In this document: positions 22,143 through 34,900 of the stretch, one piece after another | Position numbering within the stretch: position 1 is the stretch's first letter | Layout: each line of letters opens with the position of its first letter | Source: Porodaedalea pini | Taxonomy: Eukaryota; Basidiomycota; Agaricomycetes; Hymenochaetales; Hymenochaetaceae | Length of the DNA: 64,000 nucleotides | Direction: 5' to 3' | NCBI GenBank assembly: GCA_002794775.1 | Contig: NBAY01000021.1 | Span: 124,001-188,000, forward strand | The notes under the pieces: generated by a model | What the model was told of the DNA's origin: nothing | Seen by the model: the letters and a program-made list of their open reading frames with translations, nothing else | Database searches by the model: none | Made by a program: the position numbers and the translations under genes

Positions 22143-23054
22143 TCAGATGTCGACAACTATTGCGCTGCGTCTTAGTTCGTCCCGATATCCACCCACGACA
22201 GACGCGTTCACCAACGTTGTCCGCGTGCCCTCTCCTTTCCCTCCCCTCACGCCAACAGCAAGCAGCACAAGCAAATCCCACCACCCTCCCCGCTTCTCGC
22301 ACACCCTCTCATAGGCCTTCTGGTCCGCAGTCCACGACACGTCTTCCACCCCTCGCGCGGCGTGAATGTGTCCAAAAACGTGCAGCCGCGGGCGGACCCT
22401 CCATAACGCTTGTAAGAGTACCGCACAGCCCGCATCGCCATTATCGAGGTGATACGCAGGCGGACCATGCGTGATGAGGAGGTCAGTCCACAAGGGAATC
22501 GTCCCCCACTGCGTCGACGACGCAGCCTGCGAGGGGTACACGCGAGGGTACTGGAACGGCCATGAGCCGTGCTGCGGGGTGTGCGGGCTACCGTAGACGT
22601 TCAGAGCGCGCCCGCCCACGGTCACCGTTGCCTTGGAGTCCTTCAGGTATGTCAGACTCGGGTGCGCCGTACGTAAGTGCACGACGACAGCAGGGTCGGC
22701 GAGGGCTGCGTCGTGGTTCCCCGCGATGAAAAGCTTGTGTGCGTGCGGCTGAGCGCTCATCCATGTCAAGGCGCGTTCTAGTTCTTCCGAGGTACCGGAC
22801 TGTGTCAGGTCGCCTGCGTGAATGAGGATATCGCCGTCGGGCAGGGGCGTTGTCGATTCATGCTGGTTGTGCGTGTCCGAGATGCAGACGACACGGATCT
22901 GGTGGTGAAAATTAGCAGGTTCAGATACTTGCGTTGCGCTTTCTTGGGTCTGTCTTTGAAAGAATGCATAGATCTTTTGTGCAAGAAAGAATGACGGAAA
23001 GCTGAAAAAGAGATCCCACGTTGAATGCTCACGGCGGTCAAGGATGGCGTCCAT
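22143..23054 (-). CDS. Metallophosphoesterase (calcineurin-like, UPF0046/MPPED type)
   Basis: A single-exon gene of 303 residues with all the metal-ligand motifs of the calcineurin-like fold in order: SDTHN (Asp60, His62), HAGDLTQSG (Asp82), AGNHDA (Asn113, His114), LLITHGPP (His196) and VFGHIHAARG (His229, His231). Such enzymes hydrolyse phosphomono- or phosphodiesters with two metal ions; MPPED-like members act on cyclic nucleotides or related diesters, but the substrate here is unknown. The N-terminal 50 residues include a hydrophobic stretch (LFFSFPSFFLAQKIYAFF) that could be a membrane anchor. Start ATG at 23054. It converges on the gene at 21284-21955, leaving about 190 bp between stops. 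Confidence 0.88.
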   Translation of the reverse strand: MDAILDRREHSTWDLFFSFPSFFLAQKIYAFFQRQTQESATQVSEPANFHHQIRVVCISDTHNQHESTTPLPDGDILIHAGDLTQSGTSEELERALTWMSAQPHAHKLFIAGNHDAALADPAVVVHLRTAHPSLTYLKDSKATVTVGGRALNVYGSPHTPQHGSWPFQYPRVYPSQAASSTQWGTIPLWTDLLITHGPPAYHLDNGDAGCAVLLQALWRVRPRLHVFGHIHAARGVEDVSWTADQKAYERVCEKRGGWWDLLVLLAVGVRGGKGEGTRTTLVNASVVGGYRDELRRSAIVVDI

Positions 23055-23398
23055 GGTCAGGACACGACGGGCAGGGTGATCGACGTGTCCATTGATTAGT
23101 CAGCGAAGTGAATTGGTCCAGCAGTTACTGGAGTTGTACAACTCGTAGCATTGGCATTAATGCATGGTAGCATACAGCGAGTGGTGCAGGTATCAAATAT
23201 ATACAAGAAATCTATCCACTTTGTATCCAAGAAGGCCCTGACAGATGGTGCTAAATTCCTAATAATTCATTGCATTCAATACTAGTGTTATTACAGTAGA
23301 GATTCTCATAACGCTTAGCATTTTGTCGTTGAAAAATCGGCCATCTCATCATATGCATGGCATATTGCATAACTCCCGGGGATGGGCAGGATAAAGGC
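23055..23398. other. Promoter-side spacer
   Basis: AT-rich upstream region of the phosphoesterase gene; no gene seen. Confidence 0.4.
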
Positions 23399-23400
23399 TA

Positions 23401-23655
23401 CAGGTGGATTTTAAAAGTTACAGGACACCCAGAAAAGGAAATTCTTCCTCAACCACAAAGATCCTTTACTTCGACTTCATAGAAAATTCAAAGGTGTGAG
23501 AAGAAAAGATATGTTGCTTTTGTATGAGAGATTTTATGTGTTCTGTATTTATGCAAGAGTGGATGGTACATAAGAGACGATGTGTGTGGGTTTGCTCAGG
23601 CATATGTGAACCGACTTCCATTTTCGGGTGTCCCGTAACTTTTAAAATCCACCTA
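23401..23655. mobile_element. Mariner/Tc1-type MITE, 255 bp
   Basis: Inverted termini of about 30 bp, CAGGTGGATTTTAAAAGTTA at 23401 and its complement ending at 23655 (two mismatches noticed), are flanked by TA at 23399-23400 and 23656-23657. The interior has no coding capacity. Confidence 0.8.
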
Positions 23656-23813
23656 TACCGAATCGGACTCGTCACAGTCACACTACCGGGAGCAATGCGA
23701 CGGCGCCACGGGATCGACCATCAATTTGTATATTACATAACCAATTTGGCGTGCTGAAATTGACGCGAATCGGACCAGACTCTTGTTTCTCGATCTTTTC
23801 AACGATTGTAACA

Positions 23814-25912
23814 ATGCTATCGCAATCCACCAGCTTCAATACACTACCCCCGGAACTACTTCTCAAGATTGTATTTCACCTTTACTATGATATCTCCCGT
23901 AAATCACACTGCAAAACACAAGCTCGAACTCCTGCCACCCACTACGAACATGAAATCCATATCCAGCAAGGACGGCAAGAAGCTTACAGTATCACAGCAC
24001 TTTCTCTAGTCAACAAAAACTTGCGCCGCATCTGCTTTCCGTTTGTATTCAGACACATCCTCTGTGAGGGCGATGCCAGGCTTCGGCACTTAGCACACGA
24101 GTTGTCTTTGAAGGACGAATGGGCTGTCGGTCTTGCGCGCTGCATTCGGTACGTTAGCTGTCGACAATTATAGATGCATCCGATGACTGAACTGATCGGA
24201 TGTAGTCGACTCGATATCTTCCTCCCATCCACTCTTTGCGTCAGAGGCGACGAAGTCATGTGCGGATCAGTTTCACAAAACACGAATCGCTCGCTATACA
24301 TTGGCCTCAAGGCCTGTAGTTCTCTTACATCACTGCGTTTACACAACATTCTCCTCTCAAACACTCTCATTGGCGCCGTCAGCCAATCTACCTCACTGCG
24401 CTTGCTTGAAGTCTCTCTTGACCCCTCTTTCTATGCGCCTCTGTCTTCTGCAGATCTGCCCCTTTTATCTCTGCCTCTCACCAAAGCCAGCTGTTCGAGT
24501 CTCCCGCCGATAGAGACTCTCAAACTGTCTCCACCTCTGAAATCACATAGAGTGCTGATTTATCTGCTTCAAAGCAGCCTCAGATCCCTTTCTCTCAGTG
24601 CACCTCGTACTCGACGATCACAAGCTCAAGATGTCTTGTTTAGGTCTAGTTTGGACATTCCAGTACTCTTCATTCCGCGTCTCTCGCATCTCCAAATGCG
24701 CGGTATCCTCTTCTCCCCTGGACCTTTTCGACGCTTCGTATCTCGACATCGTAAGACGTTGACGGAGTTAGACGTTGAATGTGCTGTTCGTCTCAACCTT
24801 AGCTGGGTCATACGCATCGTCAAGACTCTTGCCGGGGCAGGGACCAGTCGCCTAGACGAAACGCAAGACACCAGGGACGAGACTGGATTAGAGGAGAAGG
24901 ATGAAGACGGTGAATGGGGACGTTTTGACATAGATGCTTTCGGATGCGTTTTGCAGGGCCGCAAGGCAGACAGTTGGGGACTTTGTCCTGCAAGTTCAGA
25001 TGCCTCCACAGCATGCTATCGGCGAGATGTTACCCAACTGAGCCTCTCTTTTCCTCTCGCCACTACACTTATCGATCCGCTTGATGACATTAGCCCTCTT
25101 TCCTCGATGTTTGCCGACGAATGCTGGAGAAAGCTGGAAGTACTCAAGTTGGCCGGCGATCCGTACTTCGCAGGGTATTTCTCCGAATTCGTCGTGAGCG
25201 CCTTTTGCTTCTCTTTCCCATAAACTGCGCTGACTTCGTGCGCTGTACTCAGGGAAATCTGAAGATGCTCTGTGTTTCCAGTCTTATGAAACTACGAACA
25301 ATTTCGGTCGCGTGGAACACGCATGGTTATCCTTGGCAGCCGAGCCAGATGCGCTTTGACCCGCCCACTGCTGACCACGGCCTCAATTCAGGCTCTCTAT
25401 CCGTAAACCTGGGAACTTGGGACAGCGCAAATATAGGCCAAGCTTTCGTTCTCTATCTAACAAGTACACTACTATCGTCCGCACCCTCATCTCCAGATCT
25501 GAGTGGGTCACCGCGGCTTTACCCCGATTCGTCGGGCCGCTCAACTCTCTTGCCTACTGTTGCACTCCCCGCGCTCCCCGAGACTGCTTCATTTGTCTTC
25601 CCCTCGTCTCCTTCCTCGAATCCAATTGTATTGCTCGCTCAAGAGGAGTGGGACTTGTTTGAGAAGAAGCGATATGCCCATGCCTCACAGCTCATGTCCG
25701 ACTTGATGCAAGGTAGTCCGTCGCTGGAGGTCGTCAGATTCTGCTTTGGTCGCTCGTGTAGGGAGAAAGAACGGGAATGGGTTTGGAAGAGAGTTCGTCC
25801 AGAATCTTCTAAGACGGAAATCGTGATCGGAGACTTACTCGTGACAGAGGATGACGAAGAAGACCGGAGGCGGAGAGCCATTATGGTTAGCAGAGACGTA
25901 GAGTGGAACTGA
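23814..25912 (+). CDS. F-box protein with leucine-rich-like region, three exons
   Basis: F-box proteins pick substrates for SCF ubiquitin ligases through Skp1. Exons 23814-24148, 24206-25193 and 25253-25912 keep frame (1983 nt, 660 residues). The F-box lies at the start: LPPELLLKIVFHLYYDIS, then ITALSLVNKNLRRICFPFVFRHI. The middle has loosely repeated leucine segments (CSSLTSLRLHNILLSNT, SLRLLEVSL, LRSLSLSAP, LSHLQMRGILF), as in agaricomycete F-box families. An acidic insert (DETGLEEKDEDGEWG) and a charged C-terminus (VTEDDEEDRRRR) follow. I chose the ATG at 23814, directly before the F-box; the longer open frame starts at a GTG and is less likely. It converges with the gene ending at 26196. 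Confidence 0.8.
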
Positions 25913-26195
25913 TGTTCTTCTGTGTAGAGACTGGCCAGACGGAGACTGGCTATGCACATCTTTTCTTGTATCTATCAATCTAGTTCAGCATCACAATTTC
26001 TCGACACTCAGATCCGCGCCTCTCGCTCATATGTATGTGCTTGCAGTAAACACGTCCACTATATTATTATACACCGCTGTCCGTCTGCGCAAGATTGTTA
26101 ATAGATCCAAGGATAACATTCAGGATGTAGTCGCAGCTCCACTGCACAATACCGTCAAGATAAAGGGTAAGAGGTCTTTTCTCGTTACCTGGCCC

Positions 26196-29100
26196 CTAAC
26201 TCCTGTCTCCAGCGCTAGCATCAACGCATTGACTACTAGCTCTCCACTTTCCGACCCTCCTCATCGCCACAATCTCTACTCTACCCTGCATCCTCCGCCA
26301 GGCCCCAGTCTCACCATTCTCAGCAACAAGCCTTTGCAACGCCCTTTCCCCTCCGTCTCTCTGCTGCTTACTTTTCCCGCTCCTAGGTCGAGCAGAGGCC
26401 GGAACCGGCGCGGGAAGAACTACCGACCCGCCAACCGTGCGCACTGCGCCACCTGCCGCAGCCTCCATCTCATGCCGCACGCGTCGCGTGTACACCGCGC
26501 GGTCAATATAGGATGGCAGTGCGTCCACATGGCTATATGTGGTCAACTTTGCCTGCCTAGAGTGACTCCTTCGATTCTGGTCATGCGCAGCCGGTGGAAC
26601 GGTGATGTCAAAGAGAGAGGTGGAAGGAGACAACGGTGGCGGCGGGACTCTATTGAGAGAGAAACGAAATACGTAGCAATGAGGAAAGAGGAAGACGCTT
26701 CGATAATGACATAGAACATACGCTTCCATGTACCCATCTCCGACAGGCGACGCCTGCGTAATCTGCAGGAAGAGGCGCCCTGACGCAATCGCGCTGTAAA
26801 TCGTCCCAAGCAAGTCTATAGATGAGATATGCAGGCACCATGGAAGAGAAAGAGGTAGTACTCACATAATCACGACTGTGCTCAAGGGAAAAGCAGTCGG
26901 ATAAGAGGATATCAAAGAATGAGCTATGAACTCCCAGCGAAGATAAGTGCAAGGAAGGTAAACCGGTGCACTTACGCGCCGGTGTGAAGAAGCACATCTG
27001 TTGCTGGAATCGGATGAAAAGGGCGACTCGTCAGCTGTGATGTAGAGTTGGCTTACAGCCAAGTGGGTCCTCACGAAGTTGAGAGCAGTAGGTCGGCCGT
27101 CGGCTGCCATTACGAACCGCAAGAGTAAGCATTCCCTCCAAAAACAAGACGAAAAAGGGGGGAGAGAAGCTCTTTATACGCACGCGAAGCGTCGAACAGA
27201 ACACAGACCTGTGTAGAATCGTCAGTCTCTACCCAAGTCGGATACATCAAAAGACAGCGAAACAGTTTTTTGAGGAAGTGGAAAGTTGAAATTTATCAGA
27301 AGAGCACAGTGAGGGGGTAACAAGCAGGAAGACGAAAATGGAGCGAATGAGAAAGCACATCAAACTCACGAGCACTCCGACCTTCATCAGAACGACCGGC
27401 GTAGCCCATAGAAAGCCCTGACGCCCTCCTTCAGTGCATATGTGGACCCATACCACTGCCTTCGCTCCGTGATCCGCATCGTTTTCGCCAACACCACTCA
27501 CTGTTTCCAGCCATCTACGCTCCTCGATACGTAATCCAGAACCTGTCCTATGAGCACAGACACGCATCGCGACATCGCCTTCCACGGAACTCTCTGCATC
27601 GTGTTCATCGCCTTCACAGGTGCAGCTGTCGCTCTTCGGCGCAAAAGACATCTCTGACAGCGACATGCATGCACAGCAGTACGCATGGTCTGATGTATGT
27701 GCATTCCTAGACATGCATACACAAGAGCGCGGAGATACGACAGAGTATTGGTGCTCTCTGTCGCAGCCACTGCCGCCGACGTCGGACGAGTCGATGCCAA
27801 TCAGATCAGCTCTGACGCCTCGACAGCGGATAATCCCAACAACGATAAATACCAATGCCAGCACATCGAGGAATGCAACTGACGGCATCAAAAGAAGTAT
27901 ATTAGTCTCCACTTCTTGCACTTGAGACCACTCAGACTCACAATAAACGAAAGCCCCGAGGACCAGCTTCCGCCCGCGTAAGTCCCCACCAACTCCGATA
28001 CCACTTCCAGATTCGATGAGCCCAATCAAAACGATGACAACATACTGCACGATGTGCAGCAGCAGACATAACAACAAAAGGGCTCTACTTCGACCATAAT
28101 GATATAGCCGGAGTTTATGGTGAACGGGTATTTTGGACTGACGTTCTTGTTGAACCGAACGTAGTTGTGATTCACTGATAGAGCGGCCCGGACTAGGAGG
28201 TAACTCGTCTTTTCTACATCCGCTCCTAAGTAGTAGATTTGAGGAGCAAGAAAGACACAATTGGTTTAGTCATAACACTCATAATAGAGAGACGGATAGA
28301 TACATACCATATTGATATACTAGGACCAGACAAAGTATCACGGAAGACGAAGAAATTAGAGGTTACGACCATTAGTATAGCCAAAAGGAGCAGTGCTCAC
28401 ACACGTAGGAAAAGGAACAAATTTGAGAACGCGAAAGATAGGAGTGGCGTTACCTGTGAGACGTCGGGTCAGAATCGAGATCAAAGTGCTGATTATGAAC
28501 GAAACAATGGCACACCGAAGAAATGAGCCTGATCGCACGCCATACACTGCAATATGCATCACCCTCTCTCACCTTTCCGATAGCGCACTCCGCCGTCGCG
28601 TCCATCGGAGGCGCAACGTATGTACCGCCATAGATACAAAGGCTGAGTTTAGATCCGCGTGGATTGAAAGATGCAAGGAGCGCGAGGAGCGCAAGAGATG
28701 TGGAAAGGCGGAGGAAAAGGTAAGTGAATTGGGCGAGAGTGTTGAGGAGCGCGAAGAGTGATGGTAGCATATTCGAATTCAGTCGAGATGGCATTTGAGG
28801 AATGGGTGGAGCAGTCTCGGGAGACATGGGCGAGAAAGCTGGAGTAGAGCCCAAATTTTCCTTGACAGGTTTCGTCTCGTCCTGTTGTGCTTGCAAGCCA
28901 CAGAAACTTTGAAGAAACAGCCACAGACGAGCTGCGAACGCGTAGATGAACTGGACATCGTACATAGCGTACTGCACGGCCTCCCAGAGGTACACCCCCG
29001 CTGCGGCGTAAGCCACGTTCCGGGCTACGTCTGCGTATCGACAAGAGTCGCAATGAGCACCGGGAAGGAAATTAGGAAGGATAAACACACGCAGAGACCC

Positions 29101-29328
29101 TCCTGATAGGTGCCCGTGCGCGAGCCGGATGGCCTCGCGTAGCGTACCGGTGTAGAGTGCGCTTGTATTCGCGATGTAGGCCGTCATCCAAGTCCTCTTT
29201 CTTGCAGGCCAGTCGAAGGCGTCCGCTGCGGCGGCATTCAACAGCAGCAAAGCGAGCGGTATATATCGCTGTTGAAGTACATATGAGGACGTGTGCGTTG
29301 GACGTTTGACAACACGATCGACGGCCAT
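26196..29328 (-). CDS. Multi-pass membrane protein, multi-exon, unrecognised family
   Basis: Minus-strand exons spread over 3.1 kb give a protein with at least six hydrophobic segments: YIPLALLLLNAAAADAFDWP, LFALLNTLAQFTYLFLRLS, ALLLLCLLLHIVQYVVIVLI, ILLLMPSVAFLDVLALVFIV, LMKVGVLVSLMCFLIRSIFV and, late, IYSAIASGRLFLQI. A serine-rich tail follows (VPPPPLSPSTSLFDITV, then HVDALPSYIDRAVYTRRV) with the stop at 26196. A soluble-looking block, RFVMAADGRPTALNFVRTHLA, sits in a short exon near 27050-27120. Several introns are clear but not all borders were fixed. The open frame begins with a GTG at 29343; the first ATG is 29328. I do not recognise the family; the layout suggests a transporter- or receptor-like fungal membrane protein. 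It could also be two adjacent genes. Confidence 0.5.
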
Positions 29329-30873
29329 TGGGTCATCATGCACTGCCGTTGGTCAGCCGTACGCGATCGAGTCGCGCGGTTCGATCACTACTGTCAAGAC
29401 ATTCACGTAGACTGGACCCAAATGAGCTCAGACGTTGCAGGAAAGTCAATTCTACGTACGAATGCAGCTGCCCATTACATCTGAAACAAGCTTTGTCGGC
29501 GTTCCCCCTCTTTGTCTGTCATCTCCATCTCCACCTCAACACTTAACATCGTTGACCGAGTCTGAGACCGCAGCCGGAAATGACGGAAGTCTGGGTGAAG
29601 TATCCTATTGACGTCTTTCCGACGTCGTGCAAGCTGTATGGTTGAGGCGGACTGGAAAGGCTAGACTCCCACGTGCAAAACTCAATTTCTATATATGGAG
29701 TCTAGTTCTCACTTTAAGCGCCCAAAGCAATCCCGCCGGGATGGATGGGATGGAAACAAAAAATACGTAATTTTGGTATGGGTAGAGCAGACGCCGGCTG
29801 CCTTGCCATCCCACCATTACTTCAGCAAATTCTGACTAAAACTCTGGGTTCATTCCCTTGTCCCCTGGGGATGCCATCAATCCCAGCGGGAATGGGAACC
29901 ATCAATTCCTGCCAGGATGACAACACTGACCCAAAGTCTGTTCGGCTTGGAAATTCCACATTACGACATAGTAGTAGTATGTCTTCTATCTCAGAGAATT
30001 GGATCCATACTGCCAAAATGAAATGTATGATTGTCTTGGCCCTGCAGCAGTCTGCAGAAATAGTCTTTGGTATGAGTAAAATATCCTGCTGAGATTTTGT
30101 CATTCATTCTCTGTTCGGGGCAAGGAGGCCGCCTTTGAAAGCTGACCTACTCAATAGACTCTAGCATGATCTCTTTCTGGAAAGAACTAATATTACAGAC
30201 CACCCGCATTCTATCTTAGATATGCCATCAATACTGCATGGCACATGAAGATTGGTAAGGATACTAACTTCTACATCCTGGTCAAAATCAACGGCAAGGA
30301 GAATTGGGTTAGCATCAATGACTGTGATGAAGTATGTATTCAAAGTTCATTCTGAGGTCTGTGGGGATTATGTTCTTTTCTCCAAAGCTGATGATCATGG
30401 TCCCAAATCCTGGCATATGGTACTTATCATCCAAAGTCTAGTATTGAAGGCCTGGGGAGCTTGTTTATCCATATTAATTAGGCAAGAAAATTGTTGAATG
30501 GACAGGATTGACCATTTATCTTGTGCTCTCATAACTCATCTAATATATACAAACTTCCTACACATTGTCATCGAAAATGATCATACTGTCAGGTCTGCTA
30601 TAAGCTTGTATTACTTACTACAAATCAAAACATAGAGAGGACCATCTGTTTATTACACATATGCCTGACCATGAAGAAGCCAGTGACAGATACTTATGAA
30701 TGGAGATGCACAGAATGGGAAAATGTACATAGCCTCCAGACAGAGAAGCACTGCCAAAATAGAGAATAAATAATGTCAAGACCAGCCAGTATGCAGCCTA
30801 GGCCTGTGCTTTAATCTCAGTTATTTTGCTAACCAGTAAAATAGTAGAAACCTATATGCCACTCTCAACAGCC
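29329..30873. other. Upstream region passing into AT-rich, CpG-poor DNA
   Basis: Up to about 29700 this is ordinary upstream sequence. From about 29740 the base composition changes: AT-rich, few CG dinucleotides, no gene-like frame. Confidence 0.4.
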
Positions 30874-31457
30874 TCAGGAGAACTCCATAATACTCATGGA
30901 CATAATCCTATAGCTTGTCCCCTTGTTGAATCCTTGCTCTCCTGCCTCCTTCAAATTAATAAGCATCTGACTGCTGAGGACACTAAGGAAAGATGGACTT
31001 CCAAGAGCCCCCAAGAGACAAGCCATGAAGCTATTTGACACAATTATGTTGAACTCTACTATGTTAAAAACATGGAAGAGGATAACGCTGGGCAAAGTCA
31101 TCAACTTGGCATCAAAAAGTGTCCAGGTAGACTCACAAAATGAAGTACATGACCTGGTTGGTCTTGGATAATGATCTTCACAAGAGCAAAACCCTTGAAT
31201 CCTGTAGACATTCTCCAGAACTCAACAGCTTTGTACAACATCAAGGCAATAACTATAACTGCATATACCATTGGAAGAGACTTATACCGAGGTCAGTTGT
31301 GACTAAGTCAATCTTGGATTACTCACCAGTCTACAATGCCCTATGCCAATAGCATGTCATTTTTTTCAGTGCAAATCATTACATCTTCTGTGAGTTCTCC
31401 AATAATGACTATGGTGAAAGTCAATCTTTACATTGCTTGAATAGTTATATGTAGGTC
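30874..31457 (-). pseudogene. DUF6533 gene relic, 3' part
   Basis: The minus strand reads segments parallel to the DUF6533 gene at 47615-49223: MLYKAVEFWRMSTGFKGFAL (paralogue LYKAAEFWRISEGFKGFNL), then LPSVILFHVFNIVEF and LGSPSFLSVLSSQMLINLKE (paralogue LGNPSFLCILGSRMLVNLKE). It is rich in G-to-A/C-to-T differences from the paralogue. The 5' part continues at 38446 beyond the inserted retrotransposon. Confidence 0.75.
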
Positions 31458-31462
31458 CTATC
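31458..31462 (+). repeat. Target-site duplication (gypsy element), left
   Basis: CTATC, repeated at 38446-38450. Confidence 0.8.
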
Positions 31463-31909
31463 TGTCAGCGACGGACTACGGGTACACAAATGATAGCCGG
31501 GTCGCGCGGAACTCAGTCAGAGGAGGAGGGAGACAAGAGAGAGAGCAGTGAGCCAGGGGGAACTGACACAGCGCGGAGATAAGGAATAGCTTCTGGACGT
31601 AGCCAGGTAGAATTGACCAGGTCGAAACTAGGGGATAAGTACAGGAGGACTACCTACTTATATACCCTTCAGCGGCTGCGCATGGACCAGGGAATTAACT
31701 ACTACATAAGGATAGATGATAGAACGTCGTGGAACTTCATAGAATAATGAAATCATAGGATCGGTCAGCGAGTAAGGATAGTGTGAGAAGGAGCGTAATG
31801 AATAATGAGTAAGCAGGAATAAGCGTGATTAGTGATGGATGGATAAGATATGATAAGATAAGATAAGAGAAAATGATAAGATAAGATAATTTAAAAAGCG
31901 TCCATGACA
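31463..31909 (-). repeat. LTR (3' LTR relative to the element)
   Basis: 447 bp, starting TGTCAGCG and ending ATGACA on the plus strand. It differs from the partner LTR (37999-38445) at only three positions noticed, all transitions, so insertion was recent. Contains the GATAA-motif cluster described for the partner. Confidence 0.9.
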
Positions 31910-31921
31910 TGACCCTCCCCT

Positions 31922-34900
31922 TCAAGGCGAGCGTCCCGATCGCCCTTGTTCCCTACCCTGGAACTTACCGGCCCACCACTGTGCCACTCCTTTCTGTCTC
32001 TCAGGCTCCGTCATTTCAAACACGGGTCGGAACTTCAGCTGCGACATCTCTAGGGTGTTGAGGGCGCGAGGAGCACTGGGAGTTGATTTATGAAATTCAT
32101 CAATGGCCTCTTGAGAGTTCGTCAAATTCTCAATTGGCTCCCAGGTGTGTTCTTCGTTCGGATACCCTTTCCAATGTACGAGGTATTTGAGCTTCCCTCG
32201 CACAAGTTTGGAGTCGACAACCTTTTCGACCTCATATTCCGGCACATCGTCAATGATTTCAGGCGGGGGTGGAAGATCCTGCTTTTGCGACGTATACTGT
32301 GGCTCGTGGTATGGGGAGAGGAGCACTTCATTGAAAACCGGATAGACTTTTTTCCATGTACGTGGAAGTTTAAGTCTATATGCTGACGTGCCGATTTTCT
32401 TTTCGACAATGAAAGGCCCATAACGTTTATCTCCCAGCTTCTTCATAGGACGATCTGTCTTTAAGTGAGTTCCTTCGAGCATGACCTTTTCCCCAGGTTT
32501 ATACTCGATGGATTCTCCCTTCGTCCTGTCATAGAAGCGCTTCATGGTTTCGGCCGCATGCTTTAATGCCGATTCGGTTTCCTCCCTGATCTTGGCCATC
32601 CGGTCGGCAAACTGCTTAGCGGACTCATTGGTCGATTCGCGTCTAGGATTCGTGCCCTTATATGGGTGTCTCCCATGGTTGACGAAAAAGGGTGATGCTC
32701 CTGTCGACGTTTGTTCTTTGTCGTTGTACGCGAATTCCGCTAGTGCAAGCCATTCCGCCCAGTCCGACTGATGGTGGTTAACAAAGAGACGAAGGTACTG
32801 TTCAATCTCTTGGTTTATCCGTTCTGTCTGACCATCTGTCTGTGGGTGATATGCCGTTGACGGGTTTCCCTCGATGCCCAGTAACCGGTATAGTTCGTTC
32901 ATGAATTTGGACTCGAACTGTGATCCTCTGTCATGAATAAACTTGCGCGGTATGCCGTGTAGCCTGAAGACATGATCCCGGTAGAGCCTCGCCATTCCTT
33001 CCGACGTTATGCTCACAGAGGTAGGGATCGCATGCACCTGTTTACTGAACCTGTCAACGAAGACACAGATTGCGTTATGCCCATTGGACTCGGGTAGTTC
33101 GCCGATCAGGTCTGCTGTGACGATTTCCCAAGGACCTTTCGGGATCTCGTTTGGGTTCAGAGGATTGTGCGGTTTCGCTCTGTGTGCCTTCGTACGTTGG
33201 CACGCATCACATCCCTCGACATACATTCGAACATCTCGTTGGATTCCCGGCCACCAGTAGTTGCGTGTGATCAACTCATGGGTCTTGTAGCGTCCTGGGT
33301 GTCCTGCGAGCGTGCTGTCGTGATGGTTTCGAATGATGTCTTCTCGGAGTTTATGGTCTTTCGGCACGTAGATCCTGCCCTTCCACATCAACAACCCTTC
33401 TTCTTCCTCCCACTCTCGTTCCTTCCGCTCTAACGCCTTCACAACTGCTCTGTCCCTGTTGTTTCGTACCCTTTTAATTCGTTTAACGAAGTCTGCATCC
33501 AGCGCTTCTAGCAGTGTTTCGTTTACAAATAAGTCCGGCTTGAGCAAAACAATGTCGATATTGTCGTTCTCCCCCCTCTCATGATCTGCTCGTCTCGAGA
33601 GGAGGTCAGCCTTAGTCATCAGGGCACCTGGTTTATGGAACAGTTTGAAGTCGTAGTCCGCTAACTCCTGTAGCCATCTCGCTTGTTGGTGGTTAATCTT
33701 CTGGGGTTTTCGGAAATACTGGAGGTTGAGGTGATCCGACCAAATTTCGAAGGTTTGCGTTGCCCCTAGAAGATATTGTCGCCAGTCATCCAGTGCGCAC
33801 ATGATCGCGAACATCTCTTTGTCATAGATTTCATAATTGCGCTCTGCTTGGCTAAGCGCTTGCGATCGGTATGCGATTGGATGCCACTTTCCGTCAACGA
33901 ATTGGGACAGAATGGCGCCGTTAGCGAAATGCGACGAATCAGCCTCCACCCGAAATTGACCGTCATCAGTAGGCACTGTGAGTACAGGTTCTTCACAGAG
34001 CTTCTGTTTCAGACGTTCAAAGGCCTCCTGTTGCTCCACCTCCCACTTCCACTCTACATCTCCGGTCAATGCTGTCAAGGGCTTCGCATAGTGACTGAAT
34101 GCTAGGATGAAGCGGCGGTAATAGTTGCAGAACCCAAGGAAAGACTGTAGTTCTTTCTTGTTCTTAGGCACTGGCCAATCTTTTACACCTGCCACTTTGG
34201 CTGGATCCATGCGAATCTGTCCGTTGCCGAGGATATGCCCAAGATAGTTCACGGTCTCTTGAGCAAAGCTGCACTTTTCTGGCTTTAAGAACAACTTGTT
34301 TGCTCGCAACACTTCCAGGACTTGTCGGACGAGTTTGTCATGATGTTCGCGAGTTCGTGCGAAGATCAAGATGTCGTCCATGTAGACTATGACGTGTCCA
34401 TCATTGACGAGTTCTCGGAAGATCTCGTTCATGAATCCTTGGAAGGTTGCCGGTGAGTTTGTGAGACCGAAAAACATGACCGTTGGTTCGAATAGACCGC
34501 GGTTTGTCCTGAAGGCGGCTTTATGCTCGTCGCCCTCTCGAATCCGAATGTTATTGTAACCCCAGCGTATGTCAAGCTTCGTGAAGAATTTCGCCTGTTT
34601 CGTTTTGTCAATGAGCTCTTGGATTAGAGGTAACGGGTATTTGTTCTTAACCGTCATCTCGTTGAGCCGGCGATAGTCCTGTACGGGGCGAAGCTTGCCA
34701 TCCTTCTTTTTTATGAAGAAGAAGGGGGATGCCATCTCAGATTGAGAGTTACGAATACGGCCAGTTCTCAAGTTTTCGGTGAGGAATTCGTCCAGTGCCA
34801 CCTGTTCGGATGGGCTGAGCGGGTAGATTTTACAGTCAGAGAGCTTTGATCCCGGCTTGAGTTCAATAGCATGATCCCAAGGGCGTCTCTCTGGTAACTG